From Streptomyces lincolnensis (GTDB taxonomy: Bacteria > Actinomycetota > Actinomycetes > Streptomycetales > Streptomycetaceae): a stretch of DNA of 64,000 bases. The translations under genes and the position numbers were made by a program. How positions within the stretch are numbered: the stretch's first letter is position 1; each line of letters opens with the position of its first letter. The notes under the pieces are model-generated. The model was not told where the DNA came from. It made no database searches and saw only the letters and a list, made by a program, of their open reading frames with translations. Of this stretch, positions 32,704-42,136 are shown piece after piece. The stretch is taken from positions 434,001-498,000 of the forward strand of contig NZ_JAIHON010000004.1 in the NCBI RefSeq assembly GCF_021173675.1. The letters run 5' to 3'.

Positions 32704-33156
32704 ATGAGCGAGGAGAGCCTTCCGGACGACCGCCGTGCCGACGCCCGCCATGCCGAGGACAGCCTTCTCAACGGCAGCCATTCCGGCAGCCGTGGCGAGC
32801 CAGTCGAGCCCGCGGACGCGCTGCCGGAGTACGCCGAGCGGGTCCTCGACGTCGCCGAGGGGATCCCGCCAGGGCGGGTCATGACCTACGGCGACGTCGC
32901 CGAGTGGCTGGAGGAGGGCGGCCCCCGTCAGGTCGGTCGCGTCATGGCGCTCTACGGGGGCGCCGTTCCGTGGTGGCGCGTCGTGCGCGCGGACGGTGCC
33001 CTGCTCCCGGGCCACGAGCTGGAGGCGCTCGGCCACTACCGCGCCGAGGGGACGCCGCTGAAGCAGGCGGGCAGAGCCGCCGAGAGCCACCTGCCGCGCC
33101 TCGACATGAGACGGGCGCGCTGGGACGGCGGTGAAGGCGCGGAGGGTCACACCTGA
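32704..33156 (+). CDS. Alkyltransferase-like protein (ATL)
   Basis: The 150-residue protein has a 40-residue variable lead and then the DNA-binding domain of O6-alkylguanine DNA alkyltransferases: GRVMTYGDVAEWL with the flipping tyrosine (Tyr62), GGPRQVGRVM with the arginine finger, and PWWRVVRADGAL at the active site. The catalytic PCHR motif is changed: cysteine is Trp90 and the next residue is Trp91 instead of His. ATLs bind alkylated guanine without repairing it and hand it to nucleotide excision repair. ATG 32704 is used; ATG 32695 is also in frame. Confidence 0.87.
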   Translation: MSEESLPDDRRADARHAEDSLLNGSHSGSRGEPVEPADALPEYAERVLDVAEGIPPGRVMTYGDVAEWLEEGGPRQVGRVMALYGGAVPWWRVVRADGALLPGHELEALGHYRAEGTPLKQAGRAAESHLPRLDMRRARWDGGEGAEGHT

Positions 33157-33422
33157 CAGCTTCCGCCATCGGACCGGTCCAGGGGCACCTTGACGTCCGT
33201 ACGAGGGACACAGGACAAACCGGGCACGTCCGTGGCATGCCGTACGTTCGTGGGGCGAGGGGCGTCCGTGGCACGGGTGCCGTGAGGGAAGAAGGGGAAG
33301 CCCTGCTTCCGCACCTCTCGTCGGCGTAGCGTCGGCTGCGCGCGTCCCCCTCATCCCCCGGCCACCGCCCTCCACGCGTGGTGGTCCTTCCAACAGCACA
33401 CCCACCAGGACCGGCGAACCAC

Positions 33423-36400
33423 GTGAGCTCCTCTTCCTCCACCAGGCGCCTGTCGCACTCCCAGGTGCGACAGGGGAACCGTGGCGCTTACCGACTGGTG
33501 CGTACCCCGCCGGCCCGTCCGGACCCCCCTCGTCTGGACGCCGCACAGCGCTCCGTGGTTGACCACCGCACCGGCCCTCTGCTCGTTCTCGCAGGTCCGG
33601 GCACCGGGAAGACCACGACGCTCGTCGAGTCGGTGGCGGCGCGAATCGCCCGGGGCGGTGACCCCGCGCGCGTGCTCGTGCTGACGTTCAGCCGCAAGGC
33701 GGCCGTCGAGCTGCGCGACCGCATGGCGCTGCGCACCGGAGCGGCGCGCGCGCCCCAGGCGACCACCTTCCACTCGTTCTGCTACGCCCTGGTCCGCGCC
33801 CACCAGGACAGCGACCTGTTCGTGGAGCCGCTGCGGCTGCTGTCCGGCCCCGAACAGGACGTCGCCGTACGCGAGCTGCTCGCGGGCCAGCCCGACCTGG
33901 AACGGCTCGGCCTCGCGCACGTGCGCTGGCCGGACGACCTGCGCGCCTGTCTGACCACCCGTGGCTTCGCCGACGAGGTCCGCGCGGTCCTCGCCCGCAG
34001 CCGCGAACTGGGCCTCGGCCCCGACGCCCTGGACGCCTTCGCCCGCCGCATCGGCCGCCCCGACTGGCGTGCCGCGGCCGCCTTCCTCGCCGAGTACCTG
34101 GACGTCCTCGACCTCCAGGGTGTGCTCGACTACGCCGAGCTGGTCCACCGCGCCGTCCTGCTCGCCCACCGCCCGGCGGTCGCCGCACGGCTCGCGGGGC
34201 AATACGACGCCGTCTTCGTCGACGAGTACCAGGACACCGACCCGGCACAGGTACGGCTGCTGCACGCCCTCGCCGGCGGCGGCCGCACCCTGGTCGCCTT
34301 CGGCGACCCCGACCAGTCGATCTACGCCTTCCGCGGTGCCGACGTGAACGGCATCCTGGAGTTCCCCCAGGACTTCCCGCGCGCGGACGGCCGCCCCGCC
34401 CCCGTCGAGGTGCTGCGCACCTCCCGCCGCTCCGGCGCCGCGCTGCTCACCGCGACCCGGCTGCTGACCCAGCGCATGCCGCTGACCCGGCTCCCCGCCG
34501 ACAAGGTGCGCGCCCACCGGGAACTGGCCCCTGTCCGGGACGGCGGCCGCGTCGAGGTCTACACGTACCCGACGCCCGGCACCGAGCTGGACAACATCGC
34601 CGACATCCTGCGCCGGGCGCATCTGGAGGACGGCGTCCCCTGGGGCGAGATGGCCGTCCTGGTCCGCGCCGGCTCCCGCACCATCCCGACGGTCCGCCGT
34701 GCGCTCACCTCCGCCGGTGTCCCCCTGGACATCGACGGCGACGACCTGCCGCTGCGCCACGAACCGGCCGTGGCACCCCTGCTGACGGCCCTACGGGCGG
34801 TGGCGGCGGCGGAGACGGCGGAGGCCGTCGAGCGGGACGCCGAAGCCGAACGCGCAGAGGAAGGCTCAGAGGAGGGCACCGAAGAACGCGCGGAGGACGT
34901 AAGCACCGAGGAGACCGCCCCCGACGCCGGCGGTGAGCCGCGCTCCGACACCTCCTGGCTCGACACCGAAACCGCTCTGAGCCTGCTCGCCTCCCCCCTC
35001 GCCGGCATGGACGCCGCCGACCTGCGCCGGCTCGGCCGTGCCCTGCGCGACGAGGAGCGGGCAGCCGGGAACCCCCTGCCGCCGCCCTCCGACGAACTGC
35101 TCGCGCGGGCGCTGGCCGAGCCGGAGCGCCTGGCCGTGCACGACCCCGTGTACGCGCGCGGTGCCCAGCGGCTCGGCGCGCTGCTCAGGAAGGCCCGTGA
35201 GCGCCTCGCCGGCGGCGGCACGGCCGAGGAGGCGCTGTGGGACCTGTGGGAGGGCACTCCGTGGCCCGCGCGCCTGGAGCGGGCCGCCCGGCGCGGCGGC
35301 GCGGCCGGACGCAACGCGGACCGTGATCTCGACGCCGTGTGCGCGCTGTTCGCGACCGCCGCGCGCGCGGAGGAGCGCACCGGCGGCCGAGGCGCCCTCA
35401 ACTTCCTGGAGGAGATCGACGCCGAGGACATCGCCGCCGACACCCTCACCCGGCGTGCCGTGCGTCCCGACGCCGTCCGTCTGATGACCGCGCACCGCTC
35501 CAAGGGGCTCCAGTGGCGCCTGGTGGTCGTCGCGGGCGTCCAGGAGGGACTGTGGCCGGACCTGCGCCGCCGGGGCTCCCTCCTGGAGGCCGACCGCATC
35601 GGCCGCGACGGACTCGCCGAACCGCTCACCCCGGGCGCGCTGCTCGCCGAGGAGCGCCGCCTGTTCTACGTGGCCGCCACGCGCGCGCGTGAGCGCCTCG
35701 TCGTCACGGCGGTGAAGGCCCCGGCCGACGACGGAGACCAGCCCTCGCGCTTCCTGACCGAACTCGGCGTCGAACCCAGGGACGTCACCGGCCGCCCCAG
35801 CCGCCCGCTGTCCGTGGCCGCCCTCGTCGCCGAACTCCGCGCCACCACCGTCGACCCGCGCGTCTCGGACACCCTCAGGGAGGCGGCGGCCCAACGGCTG
35901 GCCCGCCTCGCCGCGCTCGCCGACGAGGACGGCCGCCCCCTGGTGCCGTCCGCCCACCCCTACCGCTGGTGGGGCATGTTCGAGCCGACCGAGTCCAAGG
36001 TGCCGCTGCGCGACCGCGACCAGCCCGTCGTGCTCTCCGGCAGCGCCCTCGACCAGCTCGCCAACACCTGCGCCCTCCAGTGGTTCCTGGGCCGCGAGGT
36101 GAAGGCCGACGCGCCCGCGACAGCCGCGCAGGGCTTCGGGAACGTCGTACACGTCCTCGCCGACGAGGTGGCCTCCGGACACTCCCCGGCCGACCTCGCC
36201 GTCCTCATGGAACGCCTCGACTCCGTGTGGAACGCGCTCGCCTTCGACGCCCCCTGGAAGTCGGAGCAGGAGAAGGCCAACGCGCGCGTGGCGCTCGAAC
36301 GCTTCCTGAAGTGGCACGTCATGGACCGCACCGGACGCACTCCGGTCGCCAGCGAGCACGACTTCGACGTCACCCTCGAAGCGGGCGACGTCGAGGTGCG

Positions 36401-36827
36401 CATCCGCGGCCAGATGGACCGCGTGGAGACCGACGCCGAGGGCCGCGCCTACGTCGTCGACTTCAAGACGGGCAAACAGTCCGTGAGTTCCGCCGAGGTG
36501 GAGCGCCACCCGCAGCTCGCCGTCTACCAGCTCGCCGTCCGCGAGGGCGCCGTCGACGAGGCCTTCGACGGCGTACGCCCGGAGCCCGGCGGCGCCGAAC
36601 TCGTCCAGCTGCGCCAGGGCGCCGCCAAGCGGGACGGCGGCGAGACCCTGCCCAAGGTGCAGGCGCAGGATCCGCTGGAGGGGGAGTGGGTCGGCGACCT
36701 GCTGGCCACGGCCGCCGGCAAGGTCCTCGACGAGCGGTTCACACCGACTGCGGGCCAGCACTGCTCGCACTGCGCGTTCCGGGCCTCGTGCAGCGCACAG
36801 CCCGAGGGACGGCACGTGGTGGACTGA
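33423..36827 (+). CDS. adnA: AdnA-like helicase-nuclease subunit
   Basis: About 1134 residues. The motor opens with Walker A GPGTGKTT, has FVDEYQDTDP (motif II), DPDQSIYAFRGA, MTAHRSKGLQW and VAATRARERL, the superfamily 1 UvrD/PcrA plan. An acidic disordered insert (about residues 470-510) interrupts it. The C-terminal RecB-like nuclease has VVDFKTGKQ. Four cysteines (NTCALQWF and QHCSHCAFRASC) match the Fe-S staple of AdnA/AddB-type nucleases. With AdnB it should resect double-strand breaks. The GTG at 33423 is chosen; GTG at 33378 is also possible. Subunit naming follows gene order in mycobacteria from memory. Confidence 0.85.
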   Translation: MSSSSSTRRLSHSQVRQGNRGAYRLVRTPPARPDPPRLDAAQRSVVDHRTGPLLVLAGPGTGKTTTLVESVAARIARGGDPARVLVLTFSRKAAVELRDRMALRTGAARAPQATTFHSFCYALVRAHQDSDLFVEPLRLLSGPEQDVAVRELLAGQPDLERLGLAHVRWPDDLRACLTTRGFADEVRAVLARSRELGLGPDALDAFARRIGRPDWRAAAAFLAEYLDVLDLQGVLDYAELVHRAVLLAHRPAVAARLAGQYDAVFVDEYQDTDPAQVRLLHALAGGGRTLVAFGDPDQSIYAFRGADVNGILEFPQDFPRADGRPAPVEVLRTSRRSGAALLTATRLLTQRMPLTRLPADKVRAHRELAPVRDGGRVEVYTYPTPGTELDNIADILRRAHLEDGVPWGEMAVLVRAGSRTIPTVRRALTSAGVPLDIDGDDLPLRHEPAVAPLLTALRAVAAAETAEAVERDAEAERAEEGSEEGTEERAEDVSTEETAPDAGGEPRSDTSWLDTETALSLLASPLAGMDAADLRRLGRALRDEERAAGNPLPPPSDELLARALAEPERLAVHDPVYARGAQRLGALLRKARERLAGGGTAEEALWDLWEGTPWPARLERAARRGGAAGRNADRDLDAVCALFATAARAEERTGGRGALNFLEEIDAEDIAADTLTRRAVRPDAVRLMTAHRSKGLQWRLVVVAGVQEGLWPDLRRRGSLLEADRIGRDGLAEPLTPGALLAEERRLFYVAATRARERLVVTAVKAPADDGDQPSRFLTELGVEPRDVTGRPSRPLSVAALVAELRATTVDPRVSDTLREAAAQRLARLAALADEDGRPLVPSAHPYRWWGMFEPTESKVPLRDRDQPVVLSGSALDQLANTCALQWFLGREVKADAPATAAQGFGNVVHVLADEVASGHSPADLAVLMERLDSVWNALAFDAPWKSEQEKANARVALERFLKWHVMDRTGRTPVASEHDFDVTLEAGDVEVRIRGQMDRVETDAEGRAYVVDFKTGKQSVSSAEVERHPQLAVYQLAVREGAVDEAFDGVRPEPGGAELVQLRQGAAKRDGGETLPKVQAQDPLEGEWVGDLLATAAGKVLDERFTPTAGQHCSHCAFRASCSAQPEGRHVVD

Positions 36828-36919
36828 GCGCACCGGTGTGATCGGTTGCACCACGCGTGCTGACCTGCGCTTCCTGCGACCCGAGGGCCGATTCGTCCTC
36901 GACTGTCAGTGTGCGCCGC

Positions 36920-36925
36920 TAGCCT
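36920..36925 (+). promoter_or_regulatory. Possible -10 element giving leaderless adnB
   Basis: TAGCCT ends seven bases before the ATG at 36933, and no Shine-Dalgarno site is seen. No good -35 is visible, so confidence is modest. If real, adnB can be made without adnA. Confidence 0.35.
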
Positions 36926-36932
36926 CTCCGAC

Positions 36933-39900
36933 ATGCCCGCCCGTATCACCGATCCCGATCAGCTCAAGGAGCTCCTCGGTATCCCGTTCACCCCGGAGCA
37001 GACGGCCTGCATCACCGCGCCGCCCGCACCGCAGGTGATCGTGGCCGGTGCCGGGTCGGGCAAGACGACGGTGATGGCGGCCCGCGTGGTCTGGCTGGTC
37101 GGCACCGGCCAGGTCGCCCCCGAACAGGTGCTCGGTCTGACGTTCACCAACAAGGCCGCCGGCGAACTCGCCGAGCGGGTGCGCAAGGCGCTGATCAGGG
37201 CGGGCGTCACCGACCCCGACGTCATCGACCCGGACAACCCCCCGGGCGAGCCGGTGATCTCCACCTACCACGCCTTCGCGGGCCGCCTGCTGACCGACCA
37301 CGGCCTGCGCATCGGCCTGGAGCCGACCTCCCGCCTGCTCGCCGACGCCACCCGCTTCCAGCTCGCCGCCCGGGTGTTGCGCGAGGCACCCGGCCCCTAC
37401 CCGGCCCTCACCCGCTCCTTCGCCGACCTCGTCAGCGACCTCCTCGCACTGGACGCCGAACTCGCCGAGCACCTCGTCCGCCCCGAGGCCCTCCGGTCGT
37501 ACGACTCCGAACTGCTGCGCACCCTGGAGGGCGCCCGCCTCACCAACGACGCCCTGCGCAAGGTCCCCGAGGCGGCCGCCGCCCGCCGTGAACTCGCCGA
37601 CCTGGTGGTCCGCTACCGCGCCGCCAAGCGCGAGCGCGACCTGCTCGACTTCGGTGACCAGATCGCCCTGTCCGCCCGGCTCGCACAGATCCCCGAGGTG
37701 GGCAGCATCCTGCGGGAGGAGTTCCGCGTGGTGCTCCTCGACGAGTACCAGGACACCTCCGTGGCCCAACGGATCCTCCTGGCGGGCCTGTTCGGGGGCG
37801 GCACCGGACATCCGGTCACCGCCGTCGGCGACCCCTGCCAGGCCATCTACGGCTGGCGGGGCGCCTCGGTCGCCAACCTCGACGACTTCCCGGAGCACTT
37901 CGCCCACGCCGACGGCCGCCCCGCCACCCGCCAGTCGCTCAGCGAGAACCGCCGCAGCGGCGGTCGCCTCCTGGACCTCGCCAACGGCCTCGCCGAGCCC
38001 CTGCGCGCCATGCACGCGGGCGTGGAGGCCCTGCGCCCCGCGCCCGGCGCCGAACGCGACGGGCTGGTGCGCTGCGCCCTGCTGCGCACCCACGCCGAGG
38101 AGATCGACTGGATCGCCGACTCCGTCGCGCACCTCGTGCGGACCGGGAAGGCGCCCGGGGAGATCGCCGTCCTGTGCCGTACCGCCACCGACTTCGCCGA
38201 GATCCAGGGCGCGCTCGTCGCCCGGGACGTCCCCGTCGAGGTCGTCGGCCTCTCCGGCCTGCTGCACCTGCCCGAGATCGCCGACCTGGTCGCCGTCTGC
38301 GAGGTCCTCCAGGACCCCGGAGCCAACGCCTCCCTGGTCCGCCTGCTGACCGGACCGCGCTGGCGCATCGGCCCACGCGACCTCGCCCTCCTGGGACGCC
38401 GCGCCCGGTTCCTGGTGTCCCACGCGCGCGTGGACGCCGACGACGACCCGGACCGCCGCCTGGCCGAGGCCGTCGAGGGGGTCGACCCCTCCGAGGTGAT
38501 ATCGCTCGCGGACGCCCTCGACACGTTCCTGGAGACTCCCCTCTACGGCACCGACGGCGACAGGGACGACGACGGGCTGCCCTTCTCCCCGGACGCGCGC
38601 GTGCGGTTCGCCCGCCTGGCCGCCGAACTGCGCGACCTGCGCCGCTCCTTGGCCGACCCCCTGATGGACGTCCTGCACCGCGTCCTGGCCGTCACCGGCC
38701 TGGAGGTCGAGCTCTCGGCGTCCCCGCACGCCCTGGCGGCCCGCCGGCGCGAGACCCTGTCGAACTTCCTCGACGTCGCCGCCTCGTTCGCCGCCGGCGA
38801 CGGCGAGGCCTCCCTGCTGGCCTTCCTGGGCTTCCTGCGCACCGCCGCCCAGTACGAGAAGGGCCTCGACAACGCCCTCCCCGGCGGCGAGAACACCGTC
38901 AAGGTGCTCACCGCGCACAAGTCCAAGGGCCTGGAATGGGACGTCGTGGCCGTCCCCGGCCTGGTCACCGGCACGTTCCCCAGCACGCAGGGTCGTGAGA
39001 AGTGGACCGCCCAGGGCAAGGTGCTCCCGCACGACCTGCGCGGCGACGCCGACACCCTGCCCGACGTCGCCTCCTGGGACTCCCGCGGTCTGAAGGCCTT
39101 CCAGGAGGCCATGAAGGACCACCAGCACACCGAGGAACTCCGCCTCGGCTACGTCACCTTCACCCGCCCCCGCTCCCTCCTCCTCGGCTCCGGCCACTGG
39201 TGGGGCCCCACCCAGAAGAGGCCGCGCGGCCCGTCCGACTTCCTGCGGGAGCTGTACGACCACTGCGCGGCGGGCTTCGGGGAGATCGAGGCCTGGGCCG
39301 ACGAACCGGCCGAGGACGAGGAGAACCCCGTCCTGCACCAGGAATCCGCCGACCAGGTGTGGCCCCTGCCCCTGGACGACACCGCCCTGGCCCGGCGCCG
39401 GGCGGCCGCCGAGACGGTCCTCGCCCACCTGGAGGACCTCGCCGCCTCCCACACGGACACCCACCCGGCGGCCACACACGGCCCGGACACCTACGACGAC
39501 CCGGACTGGCCGACACCCCCCGACGAGGAGGAGCCGCCGTACGGAGAACCGCCCTACGCGGAGCCGCACCACGAGGACGAGCCGTTCCCGGAGGACTTCG
39601 ACGACCCCGCGGACCCCGTCGACCCCGCGGCCTTCGTGGATCCCGGGGACGACGACTGGGACTCCTGGACGACGGCCCGCCCGGCCGTCCCGCACCAGGC
39701 CACGGCCCCGGACACGAACAGCCACGCGGGCGCCCCCGAGGGCCCGCGCGCCCACCCCACGGACCCCGACACCCGACACACGCCTCCCCGCGCCCCGGAG
39801 CGCGCCCGGAAGGGCAGGCCCGCCCGCCTCACTCCGGAGGAGGCCCGTGCCGTCGCCTCCTGGGACCGCGACCTCGACGCCCTCACCGGTGAGCTGCTGC

Positions 39901-40559
39901 GCGCCCGCGAAGGCGTCACCGACGTCCTCCTGCCCGCGTCGCTGACCGCGTCCCAGCTGATGCGCCTGGCAGCCGACCCGGACGGCTTCGCCCAGGAGCT
40001 GGCCCGCCCGATGCCCCGCCCGCCGCAGCCCGCCGCCCGTCGCGGCACCCGCTTCCACGCCTGGGTCGAGTCCCGCTTCGAGGAACTCACCCTGCCCATG
40101 CTGGAGCCGGAGGAATTGCCCGGAAGCGAGGCCGAGATCGCCGACGAACGCGACCTGGAAGCCCTCAAGGACGCCTTCGAACGCACCGCGTACGCCCGGC
40201 GCACGCCCCACCGCGTCGAGGCGCCCTTCCAGCTGGAGATCGCGGGCCGCGTGGTCCGGGGCCGTATCGACGCCGTCTACAAGGAGGGCGACGGCGCGGA
40301 GACGACGTACGAGATCGTCGACTGGAAGACCAACCGCACCCGCAGCGCCGACCCGCTCCAGCTCGCCGTCTACCGGCTCGCCTGGGCCGAGCAGCAGGGT
40401 GTGCCCCCGGAGTCGGTCACCGCCGCGTTCCTGTACGTGCGCAGCGGCGAGGTCGTACGGCCGGACGATCTGCCGGACCGTGCGGCACTGGAGCGGCTTC
40501 TGCTGGCGGAGCCGGAGGGTGAGGAACCGCACGACCAGGATGTCGGTACGGGCCGATAG
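36933..40559 (+). CDS. adnB: AdnB-like helicase-nuclease subunit
   Basis: About 1208 residues. Walker A GAGSGKTT near residue 40, TFTNKAAGELAERV, LLDEYQDTS, DPCQAIYGWRGAS, LTAHKSKGLEWD and VTFTRPR define an intact UvrD/RecB-type motor. After the motor comes a 120-residue Asp/Pro-rich disordered insert (about 830-960), then a RecB-like nuclease with RGTRFHAWVE, RIDAVYKEG and IVDWKTN. It likely provides the leading motor of the AdnAB machine that processes DNA ends. ATG 36933 lies seven bases after a TAGCCT -10-like element. Confidence 0.87.
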   Translation: MPARITDPDQLKELLGIPFTPEQTACITAPPAPQVIVAGAGSGKTTVMAARVVWLVGTGQVAPEQVLGLTFTNKAAGELAERVRKALIRAGVTDPDVIDPDNPPGEPVISTYHAFAGRLLTDHGLRIGLEPTSRLLADATRFQLAARVLREAPGPYPALTRSFADLVSDLLALDAELAEHLVRPEALRSYDSELLRTLEGARLTNDALRKVPEAAAARRELADLVVRYRAAKRERDLLDFGDQIALSARLAQIPEVGSILREEFRVVLLDEYQDTSVAQRILLAGLFGGGTGHPVTAVGDPCQAIYGWRGASVANLDDFPEHFAHADGRPATRQSLSENRRSGGRLLDLANGLAEPLRAMHAGVEALRPAPGAERDGLVRCALLRTHAEEIDWIADSVAHLVRTGKAPGEIAVLCRTATDFAEIQGALVARDVPVEVVGLSGLLHLPEIADLVAVCEVLQDPGANASLVRLLTGPRWRIGPRDLALLGRRARFLVSHARVDADDDPDRRLAEAVEGVDPSEVISLADALDTFLETPLYGTDGDRDDDGLPFSPDARVRFARLAAELRDLRRSLADPLMDVLHRVLAVTGLEVELSASPHALAARRRETLSNFLDVAASFAAGDGEASLLAFLGFLRTAAQYEKGLDNALPGGENTVKVLTAHKSKGLEWDVVAVPGLVTGTFPSTQGREKWTAQGKVLPHDLRGDADTLPDVASWDSRGLKAFQEAMKDHQHTEELRLGYVTFTRPRSLLLGSGHWWGPTQKRPRGPSDFLRELYDHCAAGFGEIEAWADEPAEDEENPVLHQESADQVWPLPLDDTALARRRAAAETVLAHLEDLAASHTDTHPAATHGPDTYDDPDWPTPPDEEEPPYGEPPYAEPHHEDEPFPEDFDDPADPVDPAAFVDPGDDDWDSWTTARPAVPHQATAPDTNSHAGAPEGPRAHPTDPDTRHTPPRAPERARKGRPARLTPEEARAVASWDRDLDALTGELLRAREGVTDVLLPASLTASQLMRLAADPDGFAQELARPMPRPPQPAARRGTRFHAWVESRFEELTLPMLEPEELPGSEAEIADERDLEALKDAFERTAYARRTPHRVEAPFQLEIAGRVVRGRIDAVYKEGDGAETTYEIVDWKTNRTRSADPLQLAVYRLAWAEQQGVPPESVTAAFLYVRSGEVVRPDDLPDRAALERLLLAEPEGEEPHDQDVGTGR

Positions 40560-40562
40560 GCT
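40557..40562 (+). promoter_or_regulatory. -10 element for a leaderless M20 peptidase transcript
   Basis: TAGGCT is separated by seven bases from the ATG at 40570, the common Streptomyces leaderless pattern. It overlaps the TAG stop of adnB. Confidence 0.45.
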
Positions 40563-40569
40563 CGTGACC

Positions 40570-41982
40570 ATGAGCCCGCCCGTTGACAGTGCCGTCAGCG
40601 CCGTCCGTTCGTACATCGAGCAGCACCGTGCCGCCTTCCTCGACGACCTCGCCGAATGGCTGCGCATCCCGTCCGTGTCGGCCCAGCCCGACCACGCGCC
40701 CGATGTACGCCGCAGCGCCGACTGGCTCGCCGCCAAACTCCGCGAGACCGGCTTCCCGACCGCCGAGGTCTGGGAGACGCCGGGCGCCCCGGCCGTCTTC
40801 GCCGAGTGGCCCTCCGACGACCCCGAGGCACCCACCGTCCTGGTCTACGGCCACCACGATGTACAGCCCGCCGCCCGCGAGGACGGCTGGGACAGCGAGC
40901 CCTTCGAGCCCGTCGTGCGCGACAACCGTCTGTACGCGCGCGGGGCGGCCGACGACAAGGGGCAGGTGTTCTTCCACACACTCGGCGTCCGCACCCACCT
41001 CGCCACCACCGGCCGCACCGCCCCGGCCGTGCACCTGAAGCTGCTGATCGAGGGCGAGGAGGAGTCCGGGTCCCCGCACTTCCGTGCGCTCGTCGAGGAG
41101 CGGGCGGGTCGGCTCGCCGCCGACGCGGTCATCGTCTCCGACACCGGTATGTGGTCCGAGGACACCCCGACGGTGTGCACCGGCATGCGGGGCCTCGCCG
41201 AGTGCGAGATCCGGCTGCACGGCCCCGACCAGGACCTCCACTCCGGCTCCTTCGGCGGCGCCGTCCCCAACCCGGCCACCGCCGTCGCCCGCCTGGTCGC
41301 CGCCCTGCACGACGAGCACGCGCGCGTGACGGTCCCCGGCTTCTACGACGGCGTAGTGGAACTCACCGACGAGGAGCGCGCGCTCTTCGCCGAGCTGCCC
41401 TTCGACGAGAAGCAGTGGCTGCGCACCGCCAAGTCGTACGCCACCCACGGCGAGGCCGGGCACACCACCCTGGAGCGCGTCTGGGCCCGGCCCACGGCCG
41501 AGGTCAACGGCATCGGCGGCGGCTACCAGGGCCCCGGCAGCAAGACGGTCATCCCGTCCTCCGCGATGGCGAAGCTCTCCTTCCGGCTGGTCGCGGGACA
41601 GGACCCCGACCACATCGAGAAGATCGTCCGCGCCTGGGTCGAGGAGCGGGTGCCCGCCGGGATCCGCTGCGAGATCACGTTCCTCGCCGCCACGCGCCCG
41701 TGTCTGACGCCGCTGGACCACCCGGCCCTGCAGTCCGTCGTCCGCTCCATGGGCCGCGCGTTCGACCGGCCCGTGCGCTTCACCCGCGAGGGCGGCTCAG
41801 GACCGGCCGCCGACCTCCAGGAGGTTCTCGGCGCACCCGTGCTCTTCCTCGGCATCTCGATCCCCTCCGACGGCTGGCACGCACCGAACGAGAAGGTCGA
41901 GCTCGACCTGCTCCTCAGAGGCGTCGAGACCACCGCCTACCTGTGGGGCGACCTCGCCGAGCACTGGCGCCACTCGCCCTGA
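40570..41982 (+). CDS. M20-family metallopeptidase (dipeptidase)
   Basis: The 470-residue cytosolic protein has the M20 metal set: GHHDVQP (residues 94-100), a bridging aspartate in GAADDKGQ near residue 132, the catalytic GEEESGS near residue 160, IVSDTG near residue 188 and a late DGWHAPNEK histidine near residue 440. The HSGSFGG phrase lies in the dimerisation domain. The family (CNDP/PepV-like) uses two zinc ions to cleave dipeptides; cysteinylglycine- or mycothiol-related substrates are possible but not shown. It starts ten bases after adnB. Confidence 0.9.
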   Translation: MSPPVDSAVSAVRSYIEQHRAAFLDDLAEWLRIPSVSAQPDHAPDVRRSADWLAAKLRETGFPTAEVWETPGAPAVFAEWPSDDPEAPTVLVYGHHDVQPAAREDGWDSEPFEPVVRDNRLYARGAADDKGQVFFHTLGVRTHLATTGRTAPAVHLKLLIEGEEESGSPHFRALVEERAGRLAADAVIVSDTGMWSEDTPTVCTGMRGLAECEIRLHGPDQDLHSGSFGGAVPNPATAVARLVAALHDEHARVTVPGFYDGVVELTDEERALFAELPFDEKQWLRTAKSYATHGEAGHTTLERVWARPTAEVNGIGGGYQGPGSKTVIPSSAMAKLSFRLVAGQDPDHIEKIVRAWVEERVPAGIRCEITFLAATRPCLTPLDHPALQSVVRSMGRAFDRPVRFTREGGSGPAADLQEVLGAPVLFLGISIPSDGWHAPNEKVELDLLLRGVETTAYLWGDLAEHWRHSP

Positions 41983-42136
41983 TCGTCCCGAAGCGTCCGG
42001 ATCGGCATGACGGGCGGGGCACACTGGAAGAACTGTCCCGTACCACCACGCTCCGCCGGACCCGGTCGCCTCCCGCCGTACGTCCCGCTGAACCGCCCGT
42101 GAAACACCCTTTCCACCGGGGGAGTTGGAAGCACCC

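Noticed and set aside
29332..33156. A 1274-codon plus-strand frame opposite the flippase-like gene
   Set aside because: Only its last 150 codons (the ATL gene) are real. The rest is antisense Arg/His-rich sequence.
36906..40835. A 1309-codon minus-strand open frame opposite adnB
   Set aside because: adnB has all helicase motifs in order on the plus strand. The antisense product is Gly/Val-rich low-complexity sequence.
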